NCBI RefSeq assembly: GCF_007678255.1 | Contig: NZ_VEED01000020.1 | Location: forward strand, 1-64,000 | DNA length: 64,000 nt | Direction of reading: 5' to 3' | Source: Bacillus sp. X1(2014) | GTDB lineage: Bacteria; Bacillota; Bacilli; Bacillales_B; DSM-18226 | Shown here: positions 17,055-26,327 of the stretch, piece by piece | Numbering within the stretch: position 1 is the first letter of the stretch | Layout of the letters: the number at the start of each line of letters is the position of its first letter | The notes under the pieces: model-generated | Database searches by the model: none | What the model saw: the letters and a program-made list of their open reading frames with translations, nothing else | What the model was told of the DNA's origin: nothing | Program-made: the position numbers and the translations under genes

Positions 17055-18996
17055 TATGGTTGATTAATCCACCCATTTCATAAAGAAAACTATACTGACT
17101 ATACAAGTGTCTTTCAAGATCAATCGCGATAACGGGTGCGATTTTATCAGATTCGTATTCACCATAAATCAAACGGGCCATTGATGATAAGCTTTTCAAG
17201 ATACCGCCTTTATAGATGTTTTCTGCGTTTTTAAAATAGCTAATATGATTTTCTTTTAGGTAGTTAATCGCTTTCTTTGATTCTAGTGTTGAAGAAATAT
17301 GCAAGGAAGCAACACTATTAGTGCTATTATGTTGAAGAAAATAATCATCATGACTGACAACATCAAGATACCTGACAGGTTCCAGCTGTCTTTTCCCAAA
17401 ATCAACGATAAAATCTGAGCTTTCTAGCATATAGGCATTATGTTCAATCATCATGATGGAGATAGATTCATCTTTTAGGATTCCCCTGATACTATCAATG
17501 AATTGGTTTAAAATATTTTGTGATAACCCCTTTGAAGGTTCGTCGAAAATAAACAGGGTATGTGGGTTTCTTGCGTTTAAAAACAGCTCAGAAACTAAAT
17601 GAACACATTGAAATTCGCCGGTCGATAAGGACTGTGTTTTCCTTTCCAGTGTCAAATACCCAAGTCCAAGTTTGATTAATAGGCTCAAGCGTTTATGAGC
17701 GATGTCTTCATTTGGAAGGTCCTCAATAATGTCTTCAATGGAGCGTTGAAAAATATCATCAATTTCGTCGCTGTATTTCGTGAGTTTCCTTTTAATATCA
17801 AGAAACGTCGCAACGGTTGACCGGCTGGTAATCGATTGGTTTCGATCTTGTCCTACCATGACCAGTTTATCTTTTGGATATCGCTTTAGAAAATCCTTTG
17901 AGATACACTCATTGACTAGGGTCGATTTACCGCATCCAGATTCACCCGTAAAGGTTACAAGTCTATTTTTTGGAATTTGAATTTCATCCATTTGAATATT
18001 GCGACAGTAAAGGTTTTGAAATTGATAGTATTCTGTTGGTATCGCCTGATTTCGTTCCCAAAAAACGGGCTTGGGACGAGGGGATTCTTCGACAATTTTC
18101 CCGCCGTATTTACCACTGCCAGGTCCAAAGAACAATTGCTCATCAGCTGTATCTAGCACCGTATCAGAATGATCAATTAGCCAAATCTGATTCTTATAAC
18201 CCAATTGCTTAATCTGATCTATAATTTTCAATAAGGTTTGATGATCAAGGCCCACTGAGATTTCATCAATAATAATCACAGTATTTTCACTAGCTGCCAT
18301 AAATTCAGCCAAGTAGAGCCGTGTGATTTCCCCACCCGACAAGGTACCCATGATCCGATTTAATGTTAAATAACCAATATTCATATTGATAATATTTTTA
18401 AGAATATGTTGTTTCGCTTCACTAATATGTAATTCCTCTGAAAGGGAAAAAATTGATTCAATGCTTAAGTTGTTGATATCGGAAATACTATGTGGCTGAT
18501 TCCATAATTCTATTCTTTTTTGTTCAACTTCCGGATTGTAGCGCCTGCCCTCACACTTTTTACATTCGACATTTTTGGTCGTACCGCGTCCTTTACACTC
18601 AGGACACCAGCCTAGTGCATTATTAAAGGAAAAAACTTCTGGCGAGAGTTGAAACTTTTCAGCAAGCCTAACGCGAATCTCTTTAAAAACGCCCGTATGT
18701 GTGCCAATCGTTGAACGCGGATTAGAAGAGATCGATGATTTTCCTAGGAATAGAACTAAAGGCATGTCTTCCATCTTGATGGCACTAAAATTCGTTTCCA
18801 TTATATTAGGAAACAAATACTGGTATTCAGCCTTAGGCAACAAGGACACGAGACGCTTCTTGGATTCTTCACCAATGGTTTGACAAAAAGTGGTTTTACC
18901 AGATCCGGACAAACCAGCAATTCCGATCGTCTGATTTTCCGGCAAGACCGCATCTAAACGGTTAATATTGTTGGCAATCAATTGATTTATTTTCAT
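16996..18996 (-). pseudogene. UvrA-like ABC ATPase, N-terminal fragment of an interrupted gene
   Basis: A 666-codon frame with two ABC modules. Module 1 has Walker A GLSGSGKT (about 28-35), a UvrA-type NPRSTIGTHTGVF and zinc pairs CPEC/CKKC, LSGGEITRL and Walker B VIIIDE. Module 2 has Walker A GESGCGKS, a SRSTVATFLD motif, LSTGEFQ and Walker B LFIFDEPS, without a zinc insertion. A third, Walker-less module starts around residue 560 and stops at KSFDFFRF, exactly where UvrA has FSFNS...CPxC. It overlaps the next frame by 59 bases. UvrA paralogues of this sort (UvrA2/DrrC type) are linked to tolerance of DNA-binding drugs. The ATG at 18996 is preceded by GGGGGAAGACATCCG. Confidence 0.75.
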
Positions 18997-19048
18997 CGGA
19001 TGTCTTCCCCCTTCTCTAAATCTAGTATTGCCATATTAGCACAACTTC

Positions 19049-19069
19049 AAATGAACATTCTATTCATTT
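19049..19069 (-). promoter_or_regulatory. Operator-like inverted repeat upstream of the UvrA-like gene
   Basis: AAATGAA and TTCATTT flank a 7-bp centre, 53-73 bases upstream of the UvrA-like start. It could bind a repressor. It is not a clear LexA box. Confidence 0.3.
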
Positions 19070-19117
19070 TGTTATCATAGTTGTATTTTATTATCCTCTT
19101 AAATTAATTTGGGCCAT

Positions 19118-19155
19118 ACAAAAAGACGCCTTCTTTCTTCAAGAAAAGCGCCCTT
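19118..19155 (-). terminator. Probable terminator after the small hypothetical gene
   Basis: An imperfect GGGCGC...GGCGTC hairpin ends in TTTTT on the minus strand. The rest of the 311-bp gap between the two genes shows only the inverted repeat at 19049-19069. Confidence 0.45.
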
Positions 19156-19307
19156 TCATTAGGATGGGATAACCCTTAAATGTCTAAGTTTAGTAGGTGT
19201 TTTTTGTGGGATAAAAGAAATTCAGAAAATGGTTTGGGGATGCATGGCATATTATTATAAGGATAAGTCGCGAAATGGAGGAATTCAGCAAACAGTCTTA
19301 AAAAATT

Positions 19308-19637
19308 TTAGCCAAAATACACTCTTACATTCTTTTCTTTTCGTGCTGTTGCTAAACAGTTTAGTATAAAATTCTTGATTTGGTTTTGATCCCAATTTCT
19401 CAAATCACTATCTGATTTGGAACCATCATTATTATATAATTTCTTGTAGGCATTCAAAGCCTTTTCAATTTGTTGTATTGAAAAAGTAGCACTGCCGCCA
19501 GACCCACTAACTCCTGCATAGTATTTATTTGCACCAAGTAAACTGTACAGTATGACAGCATTATAATTCCCCATGCTGAAACGAGCATAAGCAATTTCTT
19601 TGCCTGCTTTATTGTAACCTGATATATCGTGGCCCAT
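19308..19637 (-). CDS. Conserved small hypothetical protein
   Basis: A 109-aa soluble protein beginning MGHDISGYNKAGKEIAYARFSMGNYNA, with a glycine/serine-rich turn (SGSGGSATFS, about 44-53) and a helical C-terminal half. A good AGGAG site precedes the ATG. I have the impression of similar small proteins in other Bacillus genomes but know of no function. It has no signal peptide, membrane segment or obvious catalytic motif. It stands alone, with its own probable terminator. Confidence 0.65.
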   Translation of the reverse strand: MGHDISGYNKAGKEIAYARFSMGNYNAVILYSLLGANKYYAGVSGSGGSATFSIQQIEKALNAYKKLYNNDGSKSDSDLRNWDQNQIKNFILNCLATARKEKNVRVYFG

Positions 19638-20571
19638 TTATTTAGTCTCCTTTAAATATTAATTTGTAAACCAGAAATGATATACTTGGCCATAGAAATC
19701 TTATAAATGTAAATAAGTAGTTTACATCGCTTACCACCCCTTTCAGGTTTGTTTATAGATTGAAATATTATGGCTGAAACATAATGTTGGAAAAAGAATG
19801 GTCAGGAAGAAAAATGAGAAGATTCAATTAAGAGGTGTGCAGGAACGTTGGAATAATTAATTAGTTGTTATCATTCTATAAGGATTTCATGGGATCATTG
19901 TTTTGATGGGGAAAATTATGAAGGACAGAAACGCCAAAGTTTGAAGAAGTAATTATTTTTATTGTGTTGTTTCCATTTTGCTACCTCCTACAGATAAAAT
20001 AATATCACATTAGAATTCTCTTAATTTTAGTCTTTTCAAAAGGTTTTCTACAATTGTGTGAACGCTTTCTTAATTCAAGATCTTTAAGCTGCTGATTCCC
20101 GCATCTAGGATTAAGAGGGTCCTCACTTTTCGGTCGGGGATCAGGTTAAGAAACTGAACTGATAAATAGACGGAAATATTCCGCTTAATTAGAAATGATT
20201 ATTTAAAAAAGCATTAATAGACGGAGAAATTCCGCCTATTGACTTGAAATACGTGAAAATGGGAGATTTTTCTTTGCATAAGCGGAAAACCTTCCCTTAT
20301 TTACCCCGAAACGAGCTCCATTCTGCATATAACCGGAAATTCTCCGCTTATTTTACCTTTGCTATCTAATTTTTTAATAGCTTCCTTTAACCCTTTTCTG
20401 TTCCTTGCTTTTTCGTCCAATAGGGTAATGAGAATAGCCTTCATAAGTAACTCATTTTCCTTTGTTATTCTGAAAGTATTATCTCCAAACCCTTAATCAA
20501 TTTGTATAATTACTTAAAATCAAAATAAATAATAATAGGAAAATAATATATGTAAAAGAAGGTTCGTCACT
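19638..20571. other. Long intergenic tract
   Basis: About 930 bases without a supported gene. It contains copy B of the 195-bp repeat and one extra repeat unit at about 20331-20358. Otherwise it is AT-rich sequence with no RNA gene, transposon remnant or promoter that I can support. Confidence 0.5.
20125..20318 (-). repeat. Copy B of the ~195-bp palindrome-rich repeat, inverted
   Basis: The reverse complement aligns with 74-268 along its full length, with three GGAAATTTCC-centred palindromes and the same spacers (ATGCAAAG, AAATAAT and TTTATCAG). An additional palindrome unit (ATAACCGGAAATTCTCCGCT) lies just outside at 20331-20358. The two copies have nearly equal length and opposite orientation. 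Confidence 0.8.
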
Positions 20572-21029
20572 ATTAGAAAATTCACATTGGTATTCTTGGT
20601 TCTTCCATTGTTTACTCTTACTGGATTCAATAGAGTAGACCAATTTGAAATAACAAGGATTGAAACGACAATAATTAATCAGAAAGGATTCTCCATTACG
20701 ATATTAAGATAAAAAATACTGGAACTACTCCATTCCAGAGTGACTTTGATTACCCTGGTATGCATCATTACGGGATCGAAGTAGTAATAAAACCAAATAA
20801 AAAGTTAGCTGCAAAAATGGAGCTGGTAGAAGAAAGTAAATATGTAAAAATGCTTCCGATGGGTAGTGGCGGTACTGGAATGATTGATCCTGGGGCGGAA
20901 GGTTCTTTACACGTTGAATATAAAATAAAGGAATTCAGTGATTTAAAAGAAATAAAAAAATTAGCTCATGATTCAACATTAATTATTTTAGATGGTGTAA
21001 AGGTTGTTAAAGAATCCCCTTTAAAATAA
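20572..21029 (+). pseudogene. Decayed secreted-protein gene (frameshifted)
   Basis: Two frames join into one plausible protein. From 20572 the frame reads a signal-peptide-like RKFTLVFLVLPLFTLTGFN and continues to QKGFSITILR before a stop near 20712. In the next frame it resumes as IKIKNTGTTPFQSDFDYPG and runs into the open frame that starts at 20760 (MHHYGIEVVIKPNKK...) and ends at 21029. AGAAGG lies 9 bases before ATT at 20572-20574, where an ATG would be expected. Loss of the start codon plus a frameshift suggests a pseudogene; an alternative is that only 20760-21029 is translated as an 89-aa protein. Confidence 0.6.
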
Positions 21030-21045
21030 ATTAGTATCAGTTCCT

Positions 21046-21073
21046 ACCCTTAATACTCCGTTGGTATTAAGGG
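21046..21073 (+). terminator. Weak terminator-like hairpin
   Basis: ACCCTTAATAC pairs with GTATTAAGGGT 17 bases after the pseudogene. The following sequence is only moderately T-rich. Confidence 0.45.
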
Positions 21074-21270
21074 TGATTTACTATTTTGCTAAGCACGAAA
21101 ACATTGTTGGTAGCAAACACTATTTGGAGTGATTTTTAAATGTTGTTTTAAATTGAGCATTAAACCCATAATTGTAAAAATAATACATATATTCCATTTG
21201 TTTTATGTTAGAATAGTTAAAGGGTATAAACCACTTAGACTTGTTTGCTCAGCAAGAAAGGGAATTTATT

Positions 21271-21813
21271 ATGCAAGGATATATTTTGACAGGAAATAAA
21301 CTTAAAGATAAAGAGGAAATAGCAACTTTGCTTTTTAAGAAATATGAAAATGATGTAAAAAGATTAGCCTATTATTATATGAAAGATATTGAGATTGCAA
21401 AAGATATTTCGCAAGAAGTCTTTTTAACCTGTTATAAGCAATTACATACCTTAAGAGGTGATTCTATTAAACCTTGGATCTATCGAATTACTGCAAACAA
21501 ATGCATAGATGTTCTAAGGAAAAGATCGTATAAACAGTCGTTAATTGCTTCCTCGTTATTTGAAAATATGCCTTCAATGGAATTCACACCAGAATTTGTA
21601 GTATTGAATAAGAATTTAATAATGGAAGTTATTACTGAAATCAACCAATTACCTGAAATCTATAAAGATGTAATAACTCTTTATTATTTAGATGATTTAA
21701 GCTATAAGGAAATAAGCAATAGTTTAAAGGTAAATTATAGTACGATAAAAACAAGATTACATAGAGGGAAACTACTATTAAAAAACAACTTACATGCATT
21801 ACAATTTGAGTAA
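21271..21813 (+). CDS. ECF-type sigma-70 family RNA polymerase sigma factor
   Basis: A 180-aa ECF sigma factor. Region 2 spans about residues 20-90 (YYMKDIEIAKDISQEVFLTCYKQL, PWIYRITANKCIDVLRKR). Region 4 is about 125-178 (LPEIYKDVITLYYLDDLSYKEIS, then NYSTIKTRLHRGKLLLK). It redirects RNA polymerase to a small regulon, typically after a stress signal. ATG 21271 has AAAGGG eight bases upstream and replaces an unsupported upstream start at 21241. No anti-sigma gene follows; the next 200 bases have no convincing gene. It is unrelated in context to the ECF operon near 42 kb. Confidence 0.88.
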   Translation: MQGYILTGNKLKDKEEIATLLFKKYENDVKRLAYYYMKDIEIAKDISQEVFLTCYKQLHTLRGDSIKPWIYRITANKCIDVLRKRSYKQSLIASSLFENMPSMEFTPEFVVLNKNLIMEVITEINQLPEIYKDVITLYYLDDLSYKEISNSLKVNYSTIKTRLHRGKLLLKNNLHALQFE

Positions 21814-22016
21814 AATGAGAGGAGTTCTAACCCTTTCGACAAGTTCCAAAGAGTGCTTATTTACGGATCAACATCGACCGATTACCTCGTTACCTTGGTC
21901 AAATGGAATAACAGAAGAAACCATCAATAAGTTGAAAAATAAAATAAAGAGAAGCTACAATCATTGTAGGTTCTCCTATCTTGTTTCTTATATATATATA
22001 GATATTTAATTATTTT

Positions 22017-22274
22017 TTACCCAACAATTTTCCCATAGGAAATAATTATTAATCCGCAAATCAATGCTACCACGATGAAGGTAAATAGGAAAAACAGTGG
22101 AGACCCTACTGCCCCGAAAGCTACTTCATTTTGAAGTGTTTCTACATTTTCCCACTTATTCTCAATATCGGGCATATAACTCTTTGTTTTTATATAGCCA
22201 ACTACCAAAGTTCCAACTATATAGATTAAATGAATTACAATGGAAATAACTAATGATTGAATAATAGTCTTCAT
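22017..22274 (-). CDS. Small two-helix membrane protein
   Basis: An 85-aa protein with two hydrophobic segments (about residues 5-27 and 55-80) joined by a charged loop (KTKSYMPDIENKWENVETL). It converges with the ECF sigma gene. GGGGGGC precedes the ATG at 22274. No family or function is recognised. Confidence 0.6.
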   Translation of the reverse strand: MKTIIQSLVISIVIHLIYIVGTLVVGYIKTKSYMPDIENKWENVETLQNEVAFGAVGSPLFFLFTFIVVALICGLIIISYGKIVG

Positions 22275-22442
22275 GTCAGCCCCCCTTCATACCCTTAACT
22301 TCCATAATAAACCATATTGAATATTTCAGTAAATAGCACTTTCAAGGAGAACTATATTCCAATCATTAACTGATAAGTATCCGTAGAGCCAATAAAAAAG
22401 AAATGTGCTGCTCTCGACACACGTAAATAAAACAAGAAACGT

Positions 22443-22477
22443 AAGAAGGCAACGCCCAAAGGGTTAGTTGCCTTCCT
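22443..22477 (-). terminator. Terminator overlapping the rlmCD stop codon
   Basis: GGAAGGCAAC pairs with GTTGCCTTC, with the rlmCD stop codon in the 5' arm, followed by a T-rich stretch on the minus strand. Confidence 0.65.
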
Positions 22478-23843
22478 TTAAAATGAGTTGCGTGACACAC
22501 TCCACATGCGTCGTCATCGGAAACATATCAACCGGCTGTACTTCCACCGTTTTGTATCCTCCGTCCTCCAATATCCGCAGGTCCCTCGCCAGGGTAGCTG
22601 GATTACAGGATACATAAACGACTTTTTTCGGCTTCATCTCGATGATCGTTCGCAGCAAAGCCTCATCGCAGCCTTTACGTGGTGGATCAACGACCAAGAC
22701 ATCGGCGTCATTCCCTTCCTTATACCACTTTGGAATCACAACCTCCGCTTCCCCAGCAGCAAACTCGGTATTTTCCATTCCGTTTAATGCGGCATTTCGC
22801 TTCGCATCCTCAATCGCCTCTGGAACTACCTCCACGCCAAATACCTTCCGTGCTTTTTGTGCTAAAAATAAAGAAATTGTTCCGATTCCACAGTAGGCAT
22901 CAATCACGCTTTCTTCTCCGCTAAGATCCGCGTATTCAAGCGCCTTATCATATAAAACCTTTGTTTGAACAGGATTAACTTGATAAAAGGACAGGGCGGA
23001 AATCGCGAATTTCACATCGCCGATATAGTCATAAATGACTTCATTGCCCCATAAGACGTTTGTTTTCGCCCCCATAATCACATTGGTCCGTTTGGAATTC
23101 ACATTATGAATAATCGACTTTATTTTTGGGAGCCGCGCTACTATTTGTTCCACTAGCTTGTCTTTTTGGGGAAGGTCAGCCGTCCTTGTGATAATGACTA
23201 CCATGAGTTCGCCTGTTTGCTGACCATAACGTGCCATAATGTGTCTTAGCACACCTTTATGTGATTCCTCATGATAGGCATGAATCCCTAACTCACTGCA
23301 AATTTCCTTCACCGTCTGTACTGCCTCATTAATTTCAGGCAGTTGAATGACACTTTCGTTCGTATCAACAATTTCATGGCTCCTTGGTTTAAAAAAGCCA
23401 GCAATTAGTTTACCGTCCTTTTCCCCCACCGGCACCTGTGCCTTGTTGCGGTAATGAAGGGGCTGGTCCATTCCTAAAATGGGATGGACAACGACATCCT
23501 CTAGTTTACCGATCCGTGTAAGTACCTGTCGAACTTGGTTTTCCTTGTATTTTAGCTGACCTTCATAGCTAATATGCTCGAGCTGGCAGCCGCCATATTT
23601 ATGGATATCATGACTCTCAATCTCGACTCGATCAGGACTTTTTTCATAAAGCTCCACCAACCGCCCAAAGCCATATCCTTTGCCTGTCTTAATGACCTTC
23701 ACTTTTGCCTTTTCTCCAGGCAGTCCGTTTGGAACAAATAACGGGTACCCATCTACCTTAGCTACACCCGACCCATCATGGGTTAAATCTTCAAACACTA
23801 CATCTATAAAATCATTTTTATTAACCGGTACGATTCTGCTCAT
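22464..23843 (-). CDS. rlmCD: 23S rRNA (uracil-5)-methyltransferase RlmCD
   Basis: A 459-aa SAM-dependent RNA methyltransferase. An N-terminal TRAM domain (about 1-60, [25 protein letters not shown]) is followed by a catalytic domain with SFYQVNPVQ, the SAM motif [26 protein letters not shown] and the nucleophile motif [12 protein letters not shown]. Only one cysteine (YGGCQLEH) remains in the region where RumA holds an Fe-S cluster, as in the Bacillus dual-site enzyme that modifies U747 and U1939. ATG 23843 follows AAAGGAAG; the in-frame start at 23888 has no site. Confidence 0.92.
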   Translation of the reverse strand: MSRIVPVNKNDFIDVVFEDLTHDGSGVAKVDGYPLFVPNGLPGEKAKVKVIKTGKGYGFGRLVELYEKSPDRVEIESHDIHKYGGCQLEHISYEGQLKYKENQVRQVLTRIGKLEDVVVHPILGMDQPLHYRNKAQVPVGEKDGKLIAGFFKPRSHEIVDTNESVIQLPEINEAVQTVKEICSELGIHAYHEESHKGVLRHIMARYGQQTGELMVVIITRTADLPQKDKLVEQIVARLPKIKSIIHNVNSKRTNVIMGAKTNVLWGNEVIYDYIGDVKFAISALSFYQVNPVQTKVLYDKALEYADLSGEESVIDAYCGIGTISLFLAQKARKVFGVEVVPEAIEDAKRNAALNGMENTEFAAGEAEVVIPKWYKEGNDADVLVVDPPRKGCDEALLRTIIEMKPKKVVYVSCNPATLARDLRILEDGGYKTVEVQPVDMFPMTTHVECVTQLILKEGN

Positions 23844-23967
23844 TCGTTTCTTCCTTTGCACGTTTTGACTGCTAAGATTGTAACACAAAGCATAGTTGAT
23901 TGCGAAACTTGCTCAGGAAAAGAGCCTTTTTTTCGAAAAAACCAAGAAAATTGTCAGAATATTTTTA

Positions 23968-23996
23968 TTTTCAAATATATTAAAAGTGTATATGAT
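23968..23996 (+). promoter_or_regulatory. Candidate sigma-A promoter
   Basis: TTTTCA, a 17-bp spacer and TATGAT lie 33 bases before the small membrane protein gene. Confidence 0.45.
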
Positions 23997-24028
23997 TAAA
24001 ACAATCTCATTATTGGAAGGAGTGGATA

Positions 24029-24355
24029 ATGTTGAAGATGAAAAATAACCTTACGATTTCGTTACTCCTTGCCTTTCTTGCTTTCACCTTTCTTCACTTT
24101 TCATATTCACTTTCCCACTCTCATACCAATATCAAGGCCATCATCAATATAGATGATGCCAAGGTGAAAGGGCAATGGGATGATGACAAGAAGCTGCCCA
24201 TGGACTTACCCTTTCTTTTTGTTCTTCCTGTTATCCTAGCAGTAATTGACGCTCCACTTGTTTATTTATCCATCATTTTTATCAGAAGCTTTATTTTTCT
24301 AATACCGAAATTTCATCAATCTAACTATGTGATCTGTGCTCCCGAATCATTCTGA
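24029..24355 (+). CDS. Small membrane protein with two hydrophobic segments
   Basis: A 108-aa protein. An N-terminal hydrophobic segment (about 7-27, signal-anchor-like) is followed by a polar outside-type stretch with HSH and DDAKVKGQWDDDKK. A second long hydrophobic region covers about 58-92. GGAGTGG precedes the ATG at 24029. It is followed after 30 bases by a 37-codon gene and then a strong terminator, so the two probably form a small operon. No family is recognised. Confidence 0.6.
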   Translation: MLKMKNNLTISLLLAFLAFTFLHFSYSLSHSHTNIKAIINIDDAKVKGQWDDDKKLPMDLPFLFVLPVILAVIDAPLVYLSIIFIRSFIFLIPKFHQSNYVICAPESF

Positions 24356-24385
24356 TACCAATCAATGATAAGGGAGGAAATTATA

Positions 24386-24499
24386 ATGTGGATTCGCTTT
24401 ATTATTATTGGCTTTTTTTCCGTATCAGCTGCAAGCATGCTTACCTACCAGGGGATTGAAATTTTCCATGCGTTTACGGATTTCTTTAAGCAAAAATAA
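24386..24499 (+). CDS. 37-residue membrane microprotein
   Basis: The sequence begins MWIRFIIIGFFSVSAASM and ends FTDFFKQK, with one hydrophobic helix covering about residues 2-19. A strong GGGAGGAAA ribosome binding site lies six bases before the ATG, and a strong terminator follows the stop codon, so it is very likely translated. It shares a transcript with the preceding small membrane protein. Function is unknown. Confidence 0.65.
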   Translation: MWIRFIIIGFFSVSAASMLTYQGIEIFHAFTDFFKQK

Positions 24500-24504
24500 A
24501 TGAA

Positions 24505-24556
24505 GGGCAAACTCCGGCGGGGATTATTTAATCCCCGCCGGAGTCTGCCCTTTTTA
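24505..24556. terminator. Strong bidirectional terminator
   Basis: A 20-bp GC-rich hairpin (GGGCAAACTCCGGCGGGGATT with its complement) is flanked by A- and T-rich runs. It serves the microprotein operon and pncB from opposite sides. Confidence 0.9.
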
Positions 24557-24557
24557 A

Positions 24558-26039
24558 TTAAAAGCTCTCTTCTTGGTCGCCTTTCATGGCCGCAACTTTA
24601 TCTTTGACCTCTTCAATATTCCTCATCTTGTTATCCCAGCATTTTTGACTCAAGTCGACTGGGTATTCTGCAGGATTAGTAATCCGCTTATACTCATCCC
24701 AAAGGGCAACAAGGTTTTGCTTCAAATAATCACGGGATTCCTCCAAGCAAGGTACTTCATAAACAAGTTCCCCATCTGAAAAAACTCTCACATGTAATTC
24801 TTTTGCGGTAAAGTTGGTAACCACTTTGTTCATGAACGTATGGGTTGGATGGAACATCCGCAGCCGTTTTTCAGGGAGCTTTTCATCGGCTAGTGCAATA
24901 TAATCCCCTTCGGCGTGGTTGTTCGTATTATTGATAATTCGATAAATCCTCTTCAACCCAGGTGTCGTCACCTTCTCGGGATTGGATGAGATCTTAATCG
25001 TATCTTCCATTTTACCGTTATCGTCCTCAATAGATACAATTTTATAAACCGCCCCAAGCGCAGCTTGATCGTAGGCCGTAATCAGTTTGGTCCCTATTCC
25101 CCAGCTGTCAATTTTGGCACCCTGTGATTTTAAACTCATTATCGTGTATTCATCTAAGTCACTGGAGGCGACAATTTTGGCATCAGTAAATCCGGCTTCA
25201 TCGAGCAATTTGCGTGCTTCTTTTGAAAGGTAGGAAAGGTCACCGCTATCAAGGCGGATACCAATAAAATTAATTTTATCTCCGAGCTCCTTAGCCACCT
25301 TGATCGCGTTTGGCACACCGAGACGGAGGGTATCGTATGTATCTACTAGAAAAACACAATCTTTGTGTGATTCGGCATACTTAATAAAGGCAGTATATTC
25401 GTCCTTGTATGCCTGGACCATCGAATGGGCATGTGTTCCAGATACGGGAATACCAAACAGCTTGCCCGCTCTGACATTACTTGTCGATTCAAAACCAGCC
25501 AGATAAGCTGCTCTTGTTCCCCAAATCGCCGCATCCATCTCCTGTGCCCGTCTTGTGCCAAATTCCATCGCTACTTCTTCGCCTACAACTTGCTTGATAC
25601 GCGATGCCTTGGTCGCAATCAATGTTTGGTAATTCACAATATTAAGCAAGGCTGTTTCAATCAATTGCGCTTCTGCTAGTGGTGCTTCCACCCGAATAAT
25701 GGGTTCGTTGCCGAAAACAAGCTCGCCTTCTTCCATGGCACAGATGGTTCCAGTAAATCGGATATCTTTCAGATATTGAATGAAATCCTCCTGGTAACCT
25801 ACTTCATTTTTCAAATATTCAAGGTCTTCCTCGCTAAAACGGAAACCTTGAATAAACTGAATCACTTTCTCCAAACCAGCAAATACGGCATAACCGTTTC
25901 CGAACGGAAGCTTGCGGAAAAATAGTTCAAAGACCGCTCGTTTATTATGTATCCCATCTCTCCAATACGTTTCCACCATGTTGATCTGATATAGATCCGT
26001 ATGCAGAGTTAAACTATCATCGTGGTAAAAGTGTTTCAT
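24558..26039 (-). CDS. pncB: Nicotinate phosphoribosyltransferase
   Basis: A 493-aa NAD-salvage enzyme that makes nicotinate mononucleotide from nicotinate and PRPP with ATP hydrolysis. Seen are TDLYQINMVETYW near the N-terminus, the EFGTRRAQ substrate loop, SNVRAGKLFGIPVSGTHAHSMVQAY and IRLDSGDL. Two ATGs are adjacent; the second (26039) is seven bases after GGAGG and is preferred over 26042. It is monocistronic with its own terminator. No nicotinamidase is adjacent, although an isochorismatase-family gene lies near 38 kb. Confidence 0.93.
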   Translation of the reverse strand: MKHFYHDDSLTLHTDLYQINMVETYWRDGIHNKRAVFELFFRKLPFGNGYAVFAGLEKVIQFIQGFRFSEEDLEYLKNEVGYQEDFIQYLKDIRFTGTICAMEEGELVFGNEPIIRVEAPLAEAQLIETALLNIVNYQTLIATKASRIKQVVGEEVAMEFGTRRAQEMDAAIWGTRAAYLAGFESTSNVRAGKLFGIPVSGTHAHSMVQAYKDEYTAFIKYAESHKDCVFLVDTYDTLRLGVPNAIKVAKELGDKINFIGIRLDSGDLSYLSKEARKLLDEAGFTDAKIVASSDLDEYTIMSLKSQGAKIDSWGIGTKLITAYDQAALGAVYKIVSIEDDNGKMEDTIKISSNPEKVTTPGLKRIYRIINNTNNHAEGDYIALADEKLPEKRLRMFHPTHTFMNKVVTNFTAKELHVRVFSDGELVYEVPCLEESRDYLKQNLVALWDEYKRITNPAEYPVDLSQKCWDNKMRNIEEVKDKVAAMKGDQEESF

Positions 26040-26327
26040 CATCTGACCTCCGAAGTACTATTTCAGCTTTTTCATCATTATACCCAATAATACACCCGGA
26101 AGTCTATTTAACTAGGGCTCCTTGCGATTGTTCAAAATGTCCGAGCGCCCATTCATGGCCAGCGTGAATTTTTTAGATTAAATTCACAATCCCATACGAG
26201 AAAAGGACCAGCAAATTTTTAATTTACTAATCCTCATCTCACTTTTTATATTTATCAATGAATCAATCCAGAAGTTGGGGGAAGTACTAGCTAAGCTATC
26301 CCCAACGGCAATAAGGGAATATTAGAT

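Noticed and set aside
20331..20358. CRISPR-like repeats near 20.1-20.4 kb
   Set aside because: The units are palindromic, diverged and irregularly spaced, with conserved spacers shared by both copies and no cas genes.
21794..22009. Open frame of 71 codons overlapping the end of the ECF sigma gene
   Set aside because: Composition is irregular, it starts inside the sigma gene without a good site at the expected spacing, and it runs through a hairpin. It does not look like an anti-sigma factor.
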